NCBI GenBank assembly: GCA_033182465.1
Contig: CP137318.1
Coordinates: 744,001 to 808,000 of the forward strand
DNA length: 64,000 bases
DNA from: Sanghuangporus weigelae
Lineage: Eukaryota > Basidiomycota > Agaricomycetes > Hymenochaetales > Hymenochaetaceae
Direction of reading: 5' to 3'
Shown here: positions 1 to 12,023 of the stretch, in pieces
How the letters are laid out: every line of letters starts with the position of its first letter
Numbering within the stretch: position 1 is the stretch's first letter
Program-made: the position numbers and the translations under genes
The notes under the pieces: model-generated
Told to the model about the DNA's origin: nothing
Database searches by the model: none
The model's input: the letters and a program-made list of their open reading frames with translations, nothing else

Positions 1-58
1 GGTAAGCCCTCACGTTACGCTGAGTCTCATTGAAATGTCGCTTAACCTCGTTTTACAG

Positions 59-1055
59 GCTTCTTCGTAAGTATGTTCCGAATAACGCATCTACCATTAT
101 TTGAACTTCGATTCTGCAGATGGCTTCTCTGGCCTTTGACGCCACTGTCACGTCCATGACTCTTTGGAAAGCTTTCAGATTGCGTCGGACGTGCGGAGCG
201 GCGGCCAGCCCTCTTATCCAGACGTTCCTACGAGAGGGTACGTCAAGCTTTTGCAAACAATAAGGATGATTGAGTGATGTGTACCATACCACGCAGGAAT
301 TTTCTACTTTGTTTTCATCTCTATCGCGAATTTGGTAGGTTCAGACACTGATTATTTGCGAAGTCAGACGCTTATTGTTTTAATAGATCAACGGGATATT
401 CTACTTGCAGTACGCTACGATGTTCTTTCCATGACGGGATACCATTCTGATAATTTTCAACTATTATAGGCCGAAGGCAGTGATGTCTGCCATTAACATC
501 CCGCTGAGCATTATGTTCTCGGACCTACTCGCGTGCCGGATGATCTTGGACCTGCGACAACGTGGGTATGAAATATCCCAACCGACAGTCTTCACACATA
601 CCCTGCCACTTCATACCCAAACGACAGACGGGACGGAAGTAACGTCCACTGTCCGCAGTGATCCTTCGCCTTCGTCTCTGCACAAGGGACCGTTCAGTGC
701 CACTCAGAATTCACTGCCGTACCTTCCCGCGCCTGATAACCAACGAGGATGGGGAGTGAAGGGCTTAGTCGGGAATGGAAGGAGCGCGACGGGCACTGCG
801 TTCACAACGACGATCGACTCGGCTGTGTTCTCCCAGACTCAGACGAATAGCGGAGGGGAGGTTCGGAGCCAGGATGGGTCGAGTTGCCTGGAGTTGCGGA
901 GCTTCACGCCGCATTATGATGCTGAGAGCGAGCCTGAGGAGAAGCCGGAAGAGGGAAGACTGGCGAAGTTCTCGATGGTGGGCACTTTCCAGGCGCGAGA
1001 CAATCGCGATGAGACGCCCGGAGGAAGGGATGGCGAAAAGGCGGCTGGAGTATGA
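59..1055 (+). CDS. 3' part of a DUF6533/6534-like multi-helix membrane protein
   Basis: This is the downstream part of a gene whose 5' end lies before the window. The window opens in an intron ending at 58. A tiny exon (59-66) is followed by exons at about 120-237, 297-334, 411-421 and 470-1055, joined by GT-AG introns of 48-76 bp. The joined frame reads through FDATVTSMTLWKAFRLRR, a middle piece GIFYFVFISIANL, then SAINIPLSIMFSDLLACRM and LDLRQRG. This is the pattern of the last helices of the large basidiomycete family of seven-helix proteins with DUF6533/6534 domains, whose function is unknown. The roughly 175-residue tail after the last helix is hydrophilic and acidic (SEPEEKPEEG) and probably cytosolic. 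The exon joins are my reading; the 11-base exon at 411-421 is the least certain. The family call is by pattern recognition. Confidence 0.6.
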
Positions 1056-1112
1056 TTAAGACTACTACCTTATCTGGTGAAGAGTCGATCAATGTCTTGA
1101 TGATTTTTTTTA

Positions 1113-1147
1113 CCTTCTTGCCCGCCCTATCCTAGAGGGCAAGAAGG
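1113..1147. other. Perfect 11-bp stem-loop in a 3' flank
   Basis: CCTTCTTGCCC at 1113-1123 is the exact reverse complement of 1137-1147, with a 13-base loop. It lies about 60 bp after the stop codon of the upstream gene and just after a run of T, so it would fold in the 3' UTR. It may affect 3' processing or be chance; no known family. Confidence 0.4.
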
Positions 1148-3637
1148 TTTTCTCAGTTCCAGGAAGGGATCAAGTAATGGACTCGCATCGTTTTTCCTTC
1201 CGAGTATTCCCTTCAAATTATCTCCCCGGTACCTTCAAATACCAGTCAAAAGAATTCCTCTTCTCCCTTTCTTTGTAGAGTGTAGATACGGTAGAGTATT
1301 ACATTAGTAAGTATACCAAGCTAAGGGGACGTCTTGTTACTTTGTTGTTTCGTGGCTAGCAGTTACGGTGAATCACAGAGTACTACATAGTCAGCAATGT
1401 TAGAGTTTTATCTCCCTTGCAAGAAATCAGCCTGAAAATTGGCGCTTCAAGTCTGCGCTTATTCTCTTTGAGTCTTCTCCGAGTTTCATGTAATATTAGC
1501 CTTACATTAGCGCTCGAACTCGGCGAAGATGCTTTCGTTTGTATTGTCGATATTGACCGATAACTCTTCTTTCGGTCTTCCAAAGCTCCGTTTGTCAGTG
1601 GTCAACGCTAGACAATATAAATGATGTGTTTGGCTGATGGACTTATGTCTGTGGGAACGTGGAACGGATGTACATAAATGTAATGGAGATGAGAACGCTG
1701 TTCGATCACTTTTTTCTTCCCTTTCTCTTTCGTACGGTGGATAGACTTTTCTTTCGCTGCACTGCACGAAGGAACTTGAAGATGCCATTTATTTTGATCG
1801 CATGCACTGCCCTCCGAGTCGATAATACAAGGAGTTGCATTACAGGGCGCTTACAAGAAATTTTACGAAGGGCCTATCCGAGTCGGAGATTTGAGAAGGT
1901 GAGACGAGAAGTCAATAGCAAAGCGCCTAGCAGGAAAAGAATCCTGTTTGTACTCAGAAGTCTAGAATTACATAGACTCGCATGCACAGCGTTGAATTTG
2001 CCTGGATGAAGTGCCCCCCTTTTTTTTCAAACTAAACGCCAATGTTCTGAGTTTTGCATACAATTTGAAAAGATATGATCCACCCATACAAGCCGAAGCA
2101 CGCGTAGGGCATAGTCATTGACAAAGAAGAAGTAAAGAAATGATTGATTGCCGTTCCTTTGTGGGCCTTCTGCGTACCCGAAGAGCTATATATCGACGCA
2201 CTAGTGCTTGTATCGTTTAAGATCCTTTCGTTCGTGCCACTCCACGCTCTCCCGGATTTGAAAAGGAATCATGGGCCCGAACGGAGGCGACGATGACGTG
2301 GCGGAACGGCATAGAGAGCAGAGAAGAGAAGAAAAGCCATACTCGTAATGAATCGAAAGTCAAGTCAAAGTCAAACCAAGCAGTGGCAAACACCGTGACG
2401 GTGATTCCAAGTCTGTGATCATATGTGATTTCGCACCCGAGGAACATCGAGGGACGAGGATGATAGACTCGGAAGGCCAACGCCGCTGTCGTCAACGACA
2501 ATCTACGGAGGATCTTAAATCTGAGTAAGGTACGATGAGATGAGAGATTGAAATTGGAATATCAATACACGGCCGAGGCGGCTGTAGGTGGCGATGACAG
2601 TGGACTGGCATTTAGTTAGGAAGTTTAGTGCGATTCATACGACATTGACAACATGGGTGCCCCGCCAGAGATTATGGCCTTACCGCAGGCCACAACCCAG
2701 AAAGTTCCACCGGCCCTGCACGACAAAAGAAGAGAAAAGCGAGAGTGAACAATAATCATCTAGTATCTTCCATCTAGGGTACCTGCACTAGTACTGTTCG
2801 AGAGATACACATGCCAACCAGTATCTACAAAGACGATGACGACTAATTCTGCTTCGTCGCGCTTTTCATGATACTGAACAAATGTAGTACCAATTGCTCG
2901 AGCACGAACATATACTCATATCTCAGCGCGACAGCCAGAAAACAGACCGTCAAGGAGTCGAAACTTCGTCTACCGATTCAAGTTCAGAGCGACACGAGAC
3001 AATATCATCATACGCTGAGACTTTTCTCAGAAGTGGCAGCCGGCCGAAGGAAAGCTGCTCGCGCTTGAGACGGCCATAGATCAGATAGCCACTTCTTTCC
3101 TTTCACCTCTAGGTCAGGATAAACCATTTTTGGCTCGAGTACGGCCATTTCTGCTTATCATCAGAGGAAGCTGGCAGCAAGAAGATGGATAGAACATTCC
3201 GGGAGATCGACGAGCCACAGTGACCTCCAAAAAACAAAGGTAGCACGTTCCGGACGGAGAACAGAAAAAGACAAGGACTCGTTCGGCACTTTCACGAAGA
3301 AAGACCATAAAGATATCACTCCTCGTCCTCTCGCCGACTTGCATTGAGTGGCAAGCATATGCCACTTCGCGGGGAAGAAGTGAACCAGCGAACACAAAAG
3401 TCTGCTTGCTTGATCTGTGCGACCAATGGAAAAGAGCAAAATACCGCGGATGTACAGAAACTGAGGACGCTTGAGTGAAAGAATACTGTACACACCTCGG
3501 GCTGCAGATGTGGTGAGTGGCAGAGATTGGTTCCGAGGGAGAGACGCGTATTAAGTGGCCCGCCTAAACGCGCAGGATCACGGCGCGTTTCACGTTTCGT
3601 TTCTCCGGCAGCCGGCAGAGTCCGCGGCAGGTACTTT

Positions 3638-3644
3638 ATAAAAT
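3638..3644 (+). promoter_or_regulatory. TATA-like box upstream of ALG9
   Basis: TATAAAA lies about 130 bp before the ALG9 start codon and leads into an AT-rich run. Spacing fits a fungal core promoter, but there is no transcript evidence. Confidence 0.35.
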
Positions 3645-3766
3645 ATTTTATTTTATTTATTCCTCGACATACAGCTATTTGTACCTTGCTGGCAACGCTA
3701 ACGTCATCCTTCTAGTCTCTCATCACTTCGACCACCACGTCCTCGACATCTCAGTAGCTGCTCAAT

Positions 3767-6220
3767 ATGAACGTCCGTCCGGGCACGGAAACGATACGTT
3801 TCCAGCGCCCGACAACGGACGCGTCCAAGGCGAAGAAAGATCCTCCAAAGCACAATTTACCTCATAACGGGCTTTTACAGGACCAGTCTCGCAGGTCAGT
3901 TGCTTCTGTTTAGAGGACTAGATATCGCTGATTGCTATGCCCTTTACAGGTCACACCGACCGCCTTGGTGTCCGAGCTTCGTACTTGCTGTGCGAATACT
4001 CATCCTCATTCGAGTGAGTGGAGCCATGTACTCCAATACCTCGGATTGCGACGAAGGTGAGCTGGTATTTGCTCGGAAAGAAATCTTGTTTGAATGAAAG
4101 TTGCTATTATACGTCGGCAGTGTACAATTTTTGGGAACCCTTGCACTATCTTGACAGAGGATACGGGTTTCAAACATGGGAGACCTCGCCGAACTACGCT
4201 ATTCGGAGCTGGGCCTACATCGCTCTGCACCTCTATCCTGCGACGGCGATACCGCGGCTTTTAGGGCTGAACAAGGTGCACGTCGCTTTTCGTGCTTCGT
4301 ACAGGATACTCGGCTCATGTAATTTCGATTTAGAGGGCAATATTCTTCGGTCTTCGTATAGTTTTTGCTTTCGTATCTTCGCTGTGTGAAGCGAGGCTCT
4401 ACAGAACTGTGATGGAAACGATCAACTTCCGCGTTGGCCGCTACATGTTCTTTGCGCTCCTGTTCAGTGCGGGAATGTGGAACGCAAGCACAGGTCTGCA
4501 AGATACACTAGTGATTTCTAAAAATCTCAACTGACTATCTGCTTTAGCTTTCCTTTCGTCCACGTTCGCGATGTTCACCAATACCTTGGCATTCTCCTAT
4601 GCTTTGCACCTGCCTTCAACTGAAAACAGTCGGCGGACAATGTGCGCTACGCTACTGTTCGCTACAGGTGCTATCCTTGGCTGGCCATTTTCACTCGCAC
4701 TTGCGATTCCTTTTGTCCTCGAAGAGTTATTCATATATGGGGCGGATCGTGTAGCTCCAGAGAAGTGGAAGGCTTGGTTCTTCGCACGGGTGATGAGACT
4801 ATTTACTGCTGGAGCATTTGCGGCTCTTCTATTTGTAGGTCCATTCGTCGGATTCTATCTCTGTATTGCTAAAGTCGGTGCCGCTTTTTCGTATTCAGAT
4901 TCCGGTTGTTACTATTGACTCGCTCGCGTATGGACGATTGACTATCGTCCCCTGGAACATCGTCAAATACAACATCTTCGGCGGAGCAAGTCGAGGACCA
5001 GATCTCTACGGAACGGAACCATGGAGTTTCTATATCCTGAATCTCGTCCTCAACTTCAACGTCCTCGCTCTTCTCGCTCTCTTATCCCTCCCGGCGCTCT
5101 TGGTAACGTATTTCGTAGATAACAAACGCGTAGGTGGTCCTTTACGTTCTTCGTCGAATGCGGACAAGGAAAAAGACGAGGCGATAAGTGCCCGAAGCTC
5201 TTCTTATACGCTCCTTACCTTCCGCCTTTTGCCCTTTTACGTGTGGTTCGGGATATTCTCCTTACAAGCACACAAGGAGGAACGATTCTTCTTCCCTGCG
5301 TATCCGTTCCTCGCGTTTAACGCTGCCGTCGCGCTCTATCTCATGCGCGGATGGGTCGAAACCGCTTATGTCAAAGTGACGAGATCACCCTATCAGGCCT
5401 CGCGAACGAATTTGTTCAGGCTGACGACGTTCGCTGTTGTGTTGTTCTCATGTGCTGTGTCCGTAGGGAGGATCTTGGCTCAGAGCTATTACTTCCACGC
5501 ACCTATGCAGGTGGTGTACCAATTCCAATCGAGAGAGCTCGTGAGGGTATTGAACGTCACAGGTCTCTTACCGCCTCCCCCTGCCCCACCCGTATCGTCC
5601 GTCGCGCGGAACAGCAAATACGACGAAGACGAAAAGTTACGCGTCGATCTCACTCCTATCAAGGAACTCAACCTCACGCTGTGTTATGGGAAGGAATGGT
5701 ACCGTTTTCCAAGCCATTTCCTCATCCCGGACGGAGTGAATGTGGAGTTTGTGAAGAGCGAGTTTGATGGGATGTTGCCGAGGCATTTCGTGCCTAGTGA
5801 GTCGGAGGAGGCGGGTGTGGGAGGATTGTTCTGGAAGAGGAGCGGGACGAGGTATGTCCCTGAGGATTTGAATGATTTGAATAAAGAGGATATGAGGCAT
5901 TATGTGCGTTCCATTTTTTTTTCGATTCTAATACATATCTCACCGCGCGTCCTTGCTTTTACTTACGAAATCTCTAGGTAGCCATCTCAACATGCCACTA
6001 CCTAATCGACCTCGACTTCCCCGAACACCCATCTTCAAGCCCACTTGAACCGCGATACGCCGTCGACTCGGAGAACTGGGAACGAGTGCACTGCGTACCA
6101 TTCCTCGACTCGAGGCATTCGTCGCTCTTGACGAGAGTGATTTGGCTACCTGGAAAGTGGTGGCAGAGTCGCAATTCGTTCGGGGAGTATTGTTTGTTGA
6201 AAAAGAGGGGACTTTTCTGA
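3767..6220 (+). CDS. ALG9: ALG9-type alpha-1,2-mannosyltransferase (GT22) of the ER
   Basis: ALG9 adds alpha-1,2-mannose from dolichol-phosphate-mannose to the lumenal lipid-linked oligosaccharide that is the N-glycan precursor. The model has seven exons (3767-3894, 3950-4056, 4121-4275, 4334-4493, 4548-4834, 4899-5903, 5978-6220), which sum to 2085 nt or 694 residues. Visible family marks are SDCDEVYNFWEPLHYL near the N-terminus, the TWETSPNYAIRSW motif, CEARLYRTV, the helix-rich middle (SAGMWNASTAFLSSTFAM, GAILGWPF), GRLTIVPWN, the HKEERFFFPAYP loop and the C-terminal FGEYCLLKK. The acidic DCDE pair after the first helix is the expected GT-C catalytic motif. The exon at 4334 uses the acceptor at 4333, because the later AG breaks the frame of RIVFAFVSSLCEARL. 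No defect is seen. Confidence 0.93.
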
Positions 6221-6404
6221 GTTTACATAAGTAGATACAAGTGGACTTTTCATAAGATATGATATTGTACATATGAACTGGTAATGATACATATAATGGC
6301 ATTGAACAAACACGCATGCAATATATTGTACAGACGGACAAAGAGAACGGTGCTTGAACGATACAGCACAGGCAATATGAGTAGATACGGGAAAATTATA
6401 TCCT

Positions 6405-9278
6405 TTAGGGATGATGTTTATGCCTCGGAGGAGCAGGCAGTGTTGTCACCTGCACGTTATCAACGACTTCAACGCGGATCGAATGTGGTCGTCTCACGCC
6501 GGCCTCGGTATTAGTGAAAGCAGTAGTCGTTCGCGCTTCGGATTTATCCAGCATCTTCATGAGCTCTTTCTGTGGGATAATCGGACCAAAGATCCCGCCA
6601 GCGAGTCCTCCACCTCTGCCGCTGCCTCTGCTAGTAAGTGAGGAATTTTGGTTCCTGGAAGAAAATGACGAAGGCTGGTGATGAGAGGAGGAACCCCGCG
6701 TTCCCGAGCCGCGGCCGAACGAGCAAGCAGAACGTGAGCGCTCGTGCGTATTCCCTGCCACCCCTGATCCGGATGCGTCATTCCGCTGGCGCATGTATTC
6801 CGGGGTCGTATCGCTGTGACTTCCGCGGCGGTGCTTCGTGTATGGAAGTGGAGGACGCGGTGGAGTCTTGAGGCGCGGTGGCACGAACGGCGTTTTCGTT
6901 GCTGTTCCTGTTCCTGATGCTTTTGTTGTCGTTGAACCTTTGACAGGCGATGCGAATGATATGGATGCCGGAGCTCCAATTGGGAGGATGCCCTGCTCGG
7001 AGATAGAAGTCGATGTGGATCCGGAACGTCGCCTATTTTGCGAAAAGACGGTTTTCGTGGGTGAAATAACCTTGGGGTTAGGCTTGTTGTTACGAGAGAG
7101 ATTATGTCCATATTCCTCGTTCGCAGATATCAAACTCGCAAGCGACCTCGCCGATATCGACGCACACGTTCGCGTCTGTAGTATCTGCTCAGCTGTAAGC
7201 ATAGGCATAGGCAAATCTGGGATTTCCAACTTCTGCGCAACAAGATTTGGCATCAGGGTCTTCTTCATGATGTGAAACACTGTCACTTTATACGCGTGCG
7301 AAGGATGGAGCAAGGCAGGCGTACAGCTGAACGAGAGAGGCGTGATGATTTTCTCGCCGCGATGTGCGCTTCGCCCATCAGGACGCCGGCTGGAGACGAA
7401 GTACTCGAAGCGCCAGTTGAGTCGGATGATGCGTCCCCCACTTGCAGGACCAGAACCTCCCCCATTCGCAGCGGCATTAGGATGGGAATGAGAAGAGGTG
7501 CTGCTGGTGCTGATGAAAGAAAGCGGACGATCCCCGTCGATTCGATGGTCCTCTGTTCCATGAACGAAGAATACACCATTTTCGCGCAACCCAATCGTAG
7601 CAGCACGAGAGATATGGTCCTTCGTCTCATCTCCCGTGGTAATCCTATGAAGCGTCGGTGCCCTATCAAACGCTGCATGGTGGAAGTAATGCGCTGCACG
7701 AGAAACAGGAAGGAACTCCGCAACGGTTGTGTACAGGGGATCGTGATCCTCTGTGACTTCTATTGTACCTGATGGGAAAGGGCCATAAGACGAGTCTTGA
7801 GAGTAAGGAAGACCGTTGCTGACGGATGCGAGGAAAAACTTGGGTCGGATTGCGCGGAAGCCTTCTTGGTCTATCCATAGTTCTACGATAGTATCACGCA
7901 GCCATTGGGCATGTTTAAGACATGGGACGGGGAGTGGGTTCCTGGGGATATAATTGAAGTAAGAAACATCGTCATAGTCTGCGGGACTACCGGTCTTAGT
8001 TTCGGTCGGTTCTGCCGGCAAGGGTTTTTCGCCTGGTTTAGGTTCGAACTGCTGAGCGACAATGCCTTCGCCAGCAACATACATTTGGGACTCACTTGAT
8101 GCCCCAACACGTGTGATGCACTTTGTGGGAGATTGAGGCTGACGCTTCAAGAAGGTCGATTGAGTGGGAGTCTTGTCATCAGAGTCAGGAGAAAAGGGGA
8201 CTGTCAAGGCACTTCCAAGTGCAGAAGAGGCATGGACAGTAGGTACTAGATGGGTCGTGACGGGTTCTTTGTTCACATTTGGTTGATGCTTAAGGAAGGT
8301 TGTTTGAGTCGGGGTTTTGTCGTCGTCGTCCGGTGAAAGAGGAACAGTCAAGCTTGAATTTCCGCAAGTAGGAGATGGTTCTTCTCCGACAGAGCTGTTA
8401 GACCCCGGAAAGGTCATAGTGTATATATGTTTGCTGTCGGTGCTTGTGCTTGAAACGGATTGTCTAGCAGTAGACTTCTCTTGGTCCGGAGGTTGACGTC
8501 TAAAAAATGTTGACTGAGTAGGAGTCTTATCATCTACGTCTGGTGTTGTTGGAGCCAATAGTAATCCCTGCGAGGAAACAGGGAGGCTGTCTACCTCTTC
8601 TGATCTGGTTCTGGCTTTCAGAGATTTGAGAGATGTTGTAGATGGAGAATCCAGATAAGCAGAGATCGAAAAGTTCGAGATGTCGCCCAGCTTTTTCTGG
8701 CCTACATCGTAATCTTGTACGCGGACGCTAGGCATGCTGACAGATGAGGGAATCGGCGCCTCGGAGTTTGAGTTCTCTTGATTGCCGACTGCTTCTGTCG
8801 GCGAAGGAAGACCAAAGTCTGTGCTCAAAGGCGAATAGACCACAGACCCATCGCTCAACACAGAACACCTCCGCTGGCTAGTGTCCGAGTAGTACGATGC
8901 ACGTCTTCTAGTTCCGAAGGCCTCAGTACTAATAGTATTTAGAGTACCCGAACTATCACTCATAGGAAAGAACGCAGACATAGGTGAGAACCTTGCTAGA
9001 GCAGGTAGTTCGGGTTTCAAGCTCGCCATCTTAGAAATTCTTTCCTCGGATGGAATAGAGCTAGTCGTCAGGAATTCAAAGATGATGGGTATTTCTCCAG
9101 TTACATTTGTGTCTTTGGCGAAGTTGATAGAGATGCTAGGAGAGAGTGGCGGGGAAGGGAGGCAGAGCTCGGCCAGAGCACATAGGGAGCTTGATCGCTT
9201 GCGATGGCACGGACGGCCTCGTACGGAAAAGAAAGCGTCGGGGGAGCCATTAGCTGGTCGTGAGAGGACGATGGACAT
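6405..9278 (-). CDS. 957-residue Ser/Pro/Thr-rich protein of unknown function with three TPTQ repeats
   Basis: One unbroken frame of 957 codons without introns, unusual beside its intron-rich neighbours. I do not recognise a named family. Residues 1-440 are low-complexity and rich in Ser, Pro and Thr. They carry three copies of a D-D-K-T-P-T-Q-S/T-T-F-L/F-K/R-x-Q-P motif at about residues 246-263, 315-333 and 364-381 (8136-8543). Residues 445-690 look folded: they contain PRNPLPVPCLKHAQWLRD, ELWIDQEGFRAIRPKFFL, RLNWRFEYFVSSRR and an HAYKVTVFHIMKK segment. The C-terminal 250 residues are again basic and disordered, with Gly- and Ser-rich runs. There is no signal peptide or transmembrane helix. 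Repeated S/TP sites suggest control by a proline-directed kinase (inference). The start at 9278 gives the longest frame; a later Met (residue 84) is possible. Confidence 0.8.
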   Translation of the reverse strand: MSIVLSRPANGSPDAFFSVRGRPCHRKRSSSLCALAELCLPSPPLSPSISINFAKDTNVTGEIPIIFEFLTTSSIPSEERISKMASLKPELPALARFSPMSAFFPMSDSSGTLNTISTEAFGTRRRASYYSDTSQRRCSVLSDGSVVYSPLSTDFGLPSPTEAVGNQENSNSEAPIPSSVSMPSVRVQDYDVGQKKLGDISNFSISAYLDSPSTTSLKSLKARTRSEEVDSLPVSSQGLLLAPTTPDVDDKTPTQSTFFRRQPPDQEKSTARQSVSSTSTDSKHIYTMTFPGSNSSVGEEPSPTCGNSSLTVPLSPDDDDKTPTQTTFLKHQPNVNKEPVTTHLVPTVHASSALGSALTVPFSPDSDDKTPTQSTFLKRQPQSPTKCITRVGASSESQMYVAGEGIVAQQFEPKPGEKPLPAEPTETKTGSPADYDDVSYFNYIPRNPLPVPCLKHAQWLRDTIVELWIDQEGFRAIRPKFFLASVSNGLPYSQDSSYGPFPSGTIEVTEDHDPLYTTVAEFLPVSRAAHYFHHAAFDRAPTLHRITTGDETKDHISRAATIGLRENGVFFVHGTEDHRIDGDRPLSFISTSSTSSHSHPNAAANGGGSGPASGGRIIRLNWRFEYFVSSRRPDGRSAHRGEKIITPLSFSCTPALLHPSHAYKVTVFHIMKKTLMPNLVAQKLEIPDLPMPMLTAEQILQTRTCASISARSLASLISANEEYGHNLSRNNKPNPKVISPTKTVFSQNRRRSGSTSTSISEQGILPIGAPASISFASPVKGSTTTKASGTGTATKTPFVPPRLKTPPRPPLPYTKHRRGSHSDTTPEYMRQRNDASGSGVAGNTHERSRSACSFGRGSGTRGSSSHHQPSSFSSRNQNSSLTSRGSGRGGGLAGGIFGPIIPQKELMKMLDKSEARTTTAFTNTEAGVRRPHSIRVEVVDNVQVTTLPAPPRHKHHP

Positions 9279-10090
9279 AGTGAGAATCTAAACAGAACAT
9301 TGCTGTGCTTGACTTTGGAACGCTTTAATCCAAAAGCTTCGTAGTGGGCTGACGGGCTGACATCTTGGATCGGAGCTTTCTGGAAAGCTCTGTGGGCTAT
9401 GTACGTAGCTCCAAGACAAAACTCCCTTCCTGTATGAATATGAAATGCATATCGAAAATACCTGTGTTGAAAAAGTAATATTCCACGTGCTGGTCAGGCA
9501 TCCGCTTCGGAGTCAAACCAATGCTTACTTGGTTCGTCTTGAAGATGAAATTGAATATACCTGTCGTGCAAGTGATATTGACATGAACATAGGTCTTACT
9601 AGCATACACCAGGTAAAAGCACGTTGAAGGCTGAATGAATAGACGGACTAATAATGATAAGGAAAGAAAGGAAGTGTGTTGAGGTTTAAAAAGAGAGCAA
9701 CGTGGACGTTGGATATAGAGGTCGTGGGAAATGAACCAAAAGCGGCTACCGTAGATGGCATCGGACAACGACCGCGCCTTTCCCTCACATCTTCTTCCTC
9801 ATATCTTTCTCTCTTACCGCAAATTCTTACTTCAACCTCTTTCGCACCTTTCATCTCAACCACCATCCTCGTTTTCACTTCACGAAACACTCCCCTCAAG
9901 GTACGTGTGCGCTTCCCGCCATGGACTTACTTCTCCTTTCCTATATCCGTTGGCTATCCCCACTTTGCAGTCTGCCAGACTTGTATCGTCCATCTTTACT
10001 TACACATACCTTTCGTTCTTTCAGGCAAGCTACACGTGTACTTCTCGTTCCATTACCGCTGCAATCTTTGTCTAATTGCGCGGAACAAGA
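9279..10090. other. Divergent upstream region between the 957-residue gene and RAC1
   Basis: About 0.8 kb holding the two divergent promoters. The RAC1-proximal half is pyrimidine-rich on the plus strand (runs of CTTCCTC and TCTTTC), a common fungal 5' leader feature. No other gene is seen. Confidence 0.5.
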
Positions 10091-11103
10091 ATGAACGCTG
10101 TGCAGGCTATCAAGTGTATGTTTGCACTTTCTCTCGGCAACTTTTGTCGGAAATATTCAGCGACTCGTCTGTAGGTGTTGTTGTAGGAGATGGTGCTGTT
10201 GGAAAGGTTCGTACTATCATACGGTTGCCACATACGAGTTGCTTCTGTCTTGCTCATGACTGTTGGGATTAGACCTGCTTGTTGATTTCATACACGACGA
10301 ATGCGTTCCCGGTACGTAGTCCGACACAAGTAACCTGGGAGGTCTCTAAATAACTTTACCTACGCCTCAGGGAGAATATATACCTACTGGTCCGTCTCAC
10401 ATTGATGGAATTAAGCACGTTGTGAACTGATAACGTCTTCCCATCAGTCTTCGATAACTATTCCGCAAGTGTGATGATTGATGGCAAGACGATTTCGCTC
10501 GGTCTCTGGGATACGGCTGGCCAGGAAGATTATGATCGCCTTCGTCCGCTGTCGTACCCTCAGACCGACGTGTTCCTCGTCTGTTTCTCGCTCGTTAGCC
10601 CTCCGAGTTTCGAGAACGTGAGAACGAAGGTACACAGTCTGTTATCTCTTAAATTTAGAAAGGCCGGGAATGCTAATAGCTCTGTTGCCATCAGTGGTAT
10701 CCGGAAATCTCGCATCATGCTCCGTCGACAGCCATTTTACTCGTTGGCACGAAGCTTGACCTTCGTGACGACGAAGCAACCAGGGAGAAGCTTCGTGAAC
10801 GGTGCGTCGTGTTGCCTTCTCACCCATTCGGAGTTGCTATATTGACCGTGTGATGTTAGGCGTATGGCTCCAATCACGTACCAGCAAGGTCTGCAAATGC
10901 AGAAGGACATTAGAGCCGTCAAATATCTCGAATGCTCTGCGTTGACCCAGAAAAACTTAAAGACGGTCTTCGACGAGGCGATCCGCGCAGTCTGTAAGCA
11001 GTTAACCTTCGCACATGCGGAGATAATCTGACTTGTACTTCCAGTATACCCGCCTGCTAAGGAGAAGAAGCCCCTGAAGAAGACGGGATGCATCATCGCA
11101 TGA
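10091..11103 (+). CDS. RAC1: Rac-type Rho-family GTPase with CIIA C-terminus
   Basis: Eight exons (10091-10115, 10175-10206, 10273-10311, 10371-10389, 10448-10629, 10695-10801, 10860-10993, 11045-11103) sum to 597 nt, 198 residues. All small-GTPase motifs are present: P-loop GDGAVGKT, switch I EYIPTVFDNYSA, switch [28 protein letters not shown] and ECSAL. The Rho insert is Rac-like ([22 protein letters not shown]). The tail [14 protein letters not shown] is polybasic and ends in the CAAX box CIIA. Rac proteins cycle between GDP and GTP at the plasma membrane and direct actin, NADPH oxidase and polar growth in fungi. A terminal Ala is unlike the Leu usual in Rac and would favour farnesylation over geranylgeranylation (family knowledge). 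CDC42 is excluded by the Rac-like insert and effector region, though the two are close. Confidence 0.92.
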
Positions 11104-12023
11104 GTTCATTTTCGAGATATAGATTTGGCTCTGGCATACGGCACGAACGCTTTGTGGAACCCTGCGGTCGTTACCCCATTTCTTTCTCTTCTCATGATCG
11201 ATCTTACGCGTCCTTTTTCTGCTCTGCGGCATTATCATCCTACATGATTCTTTTCATTTTGTTTTATCAAGGCCGGCCATCTTGCGAGACCATATTCTCT
11301 CTGCGATAAACCATGCGTCCCTAGGACCATTGGCAGGCAAGACTCGCTAATACTTTTCCTTCAAGAAATTAGTTGCGCTAGAGCTTCCTTCTGCTTGTTC
11401 TTTCGGATGGCTAAGGAATATCTATCTTCCAACGACCTTTTCATGATGACGTGCGCTCTTTGTTGCTGCTCATTGACCCACCCGTTCTGTTTCAACGTCA
11501 CTCATGGTTCATGGTCCTAATGGCGAATGGGCAATATACACAATTCTGCCTCTATTTCACGACTTCTTTCTTGTCTCTACCGTATCTCTTTTTCACCGTT
11601 GCGCAATTTTCTGTTGATTTGTACGGAGAGGATTGTCTCGCTATGATCCGATGTAATTTGACGAAAACAAAAATACGGATGTCCATTTCTTTTTCTCACC
11701 TCTACTTGTGACCGACATTGCTTCTCGGCTCTTTTTTCACGGTGGAATAAAGGTTAGAGACGCTCAGGGATTTAAAGCTAAGTCTTATAGCCATTGTGTT
11801 TTGTGCGGATCATTCCGAAATCGTGCCGGTCGTTAGTTTCAAAAGCGGCTGATCGACAACAATGGCTGTCTCTTTGACCTTGCCGGCCATGAGGGCAAAC
11901 TTTAAACCAGGAAACGCTTTCATGAGCCACGCTTCTTTTGATGCTCATCTGCTCTTGCTCTTTGTCTGATACCACAACCATCGTATTCATCTTACTGGTG
12001 CTTGGCGACAAGCCCGAGTCACT
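11104..12023. other. Intergenic region between RAC1 and the aldos-2-ulose dehydratase gene
   Basis: RAC1 3' flank and the promoter of the next gene. A minus-strand frame at 11778-12254 overlaps the next gene's first exon and has no family character, so it is treated as a shadow. An additional 5' exon of the downstream gene could lie here, but none is required. Confidence 0.45.

Larger units (their letters stand above)
1056..3766. other. Gene-poor stretch with no recognised gene
   Basis: Only short open frames occur here, none with a recognisable domain or a convincing intron chain. The first part is the 3' flank of the upstream membrane-protein gene and the last 300 bp is the promoter of ALG9. 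I see no tRNA, transposase or tandem array in it. Confidence 0.5.
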
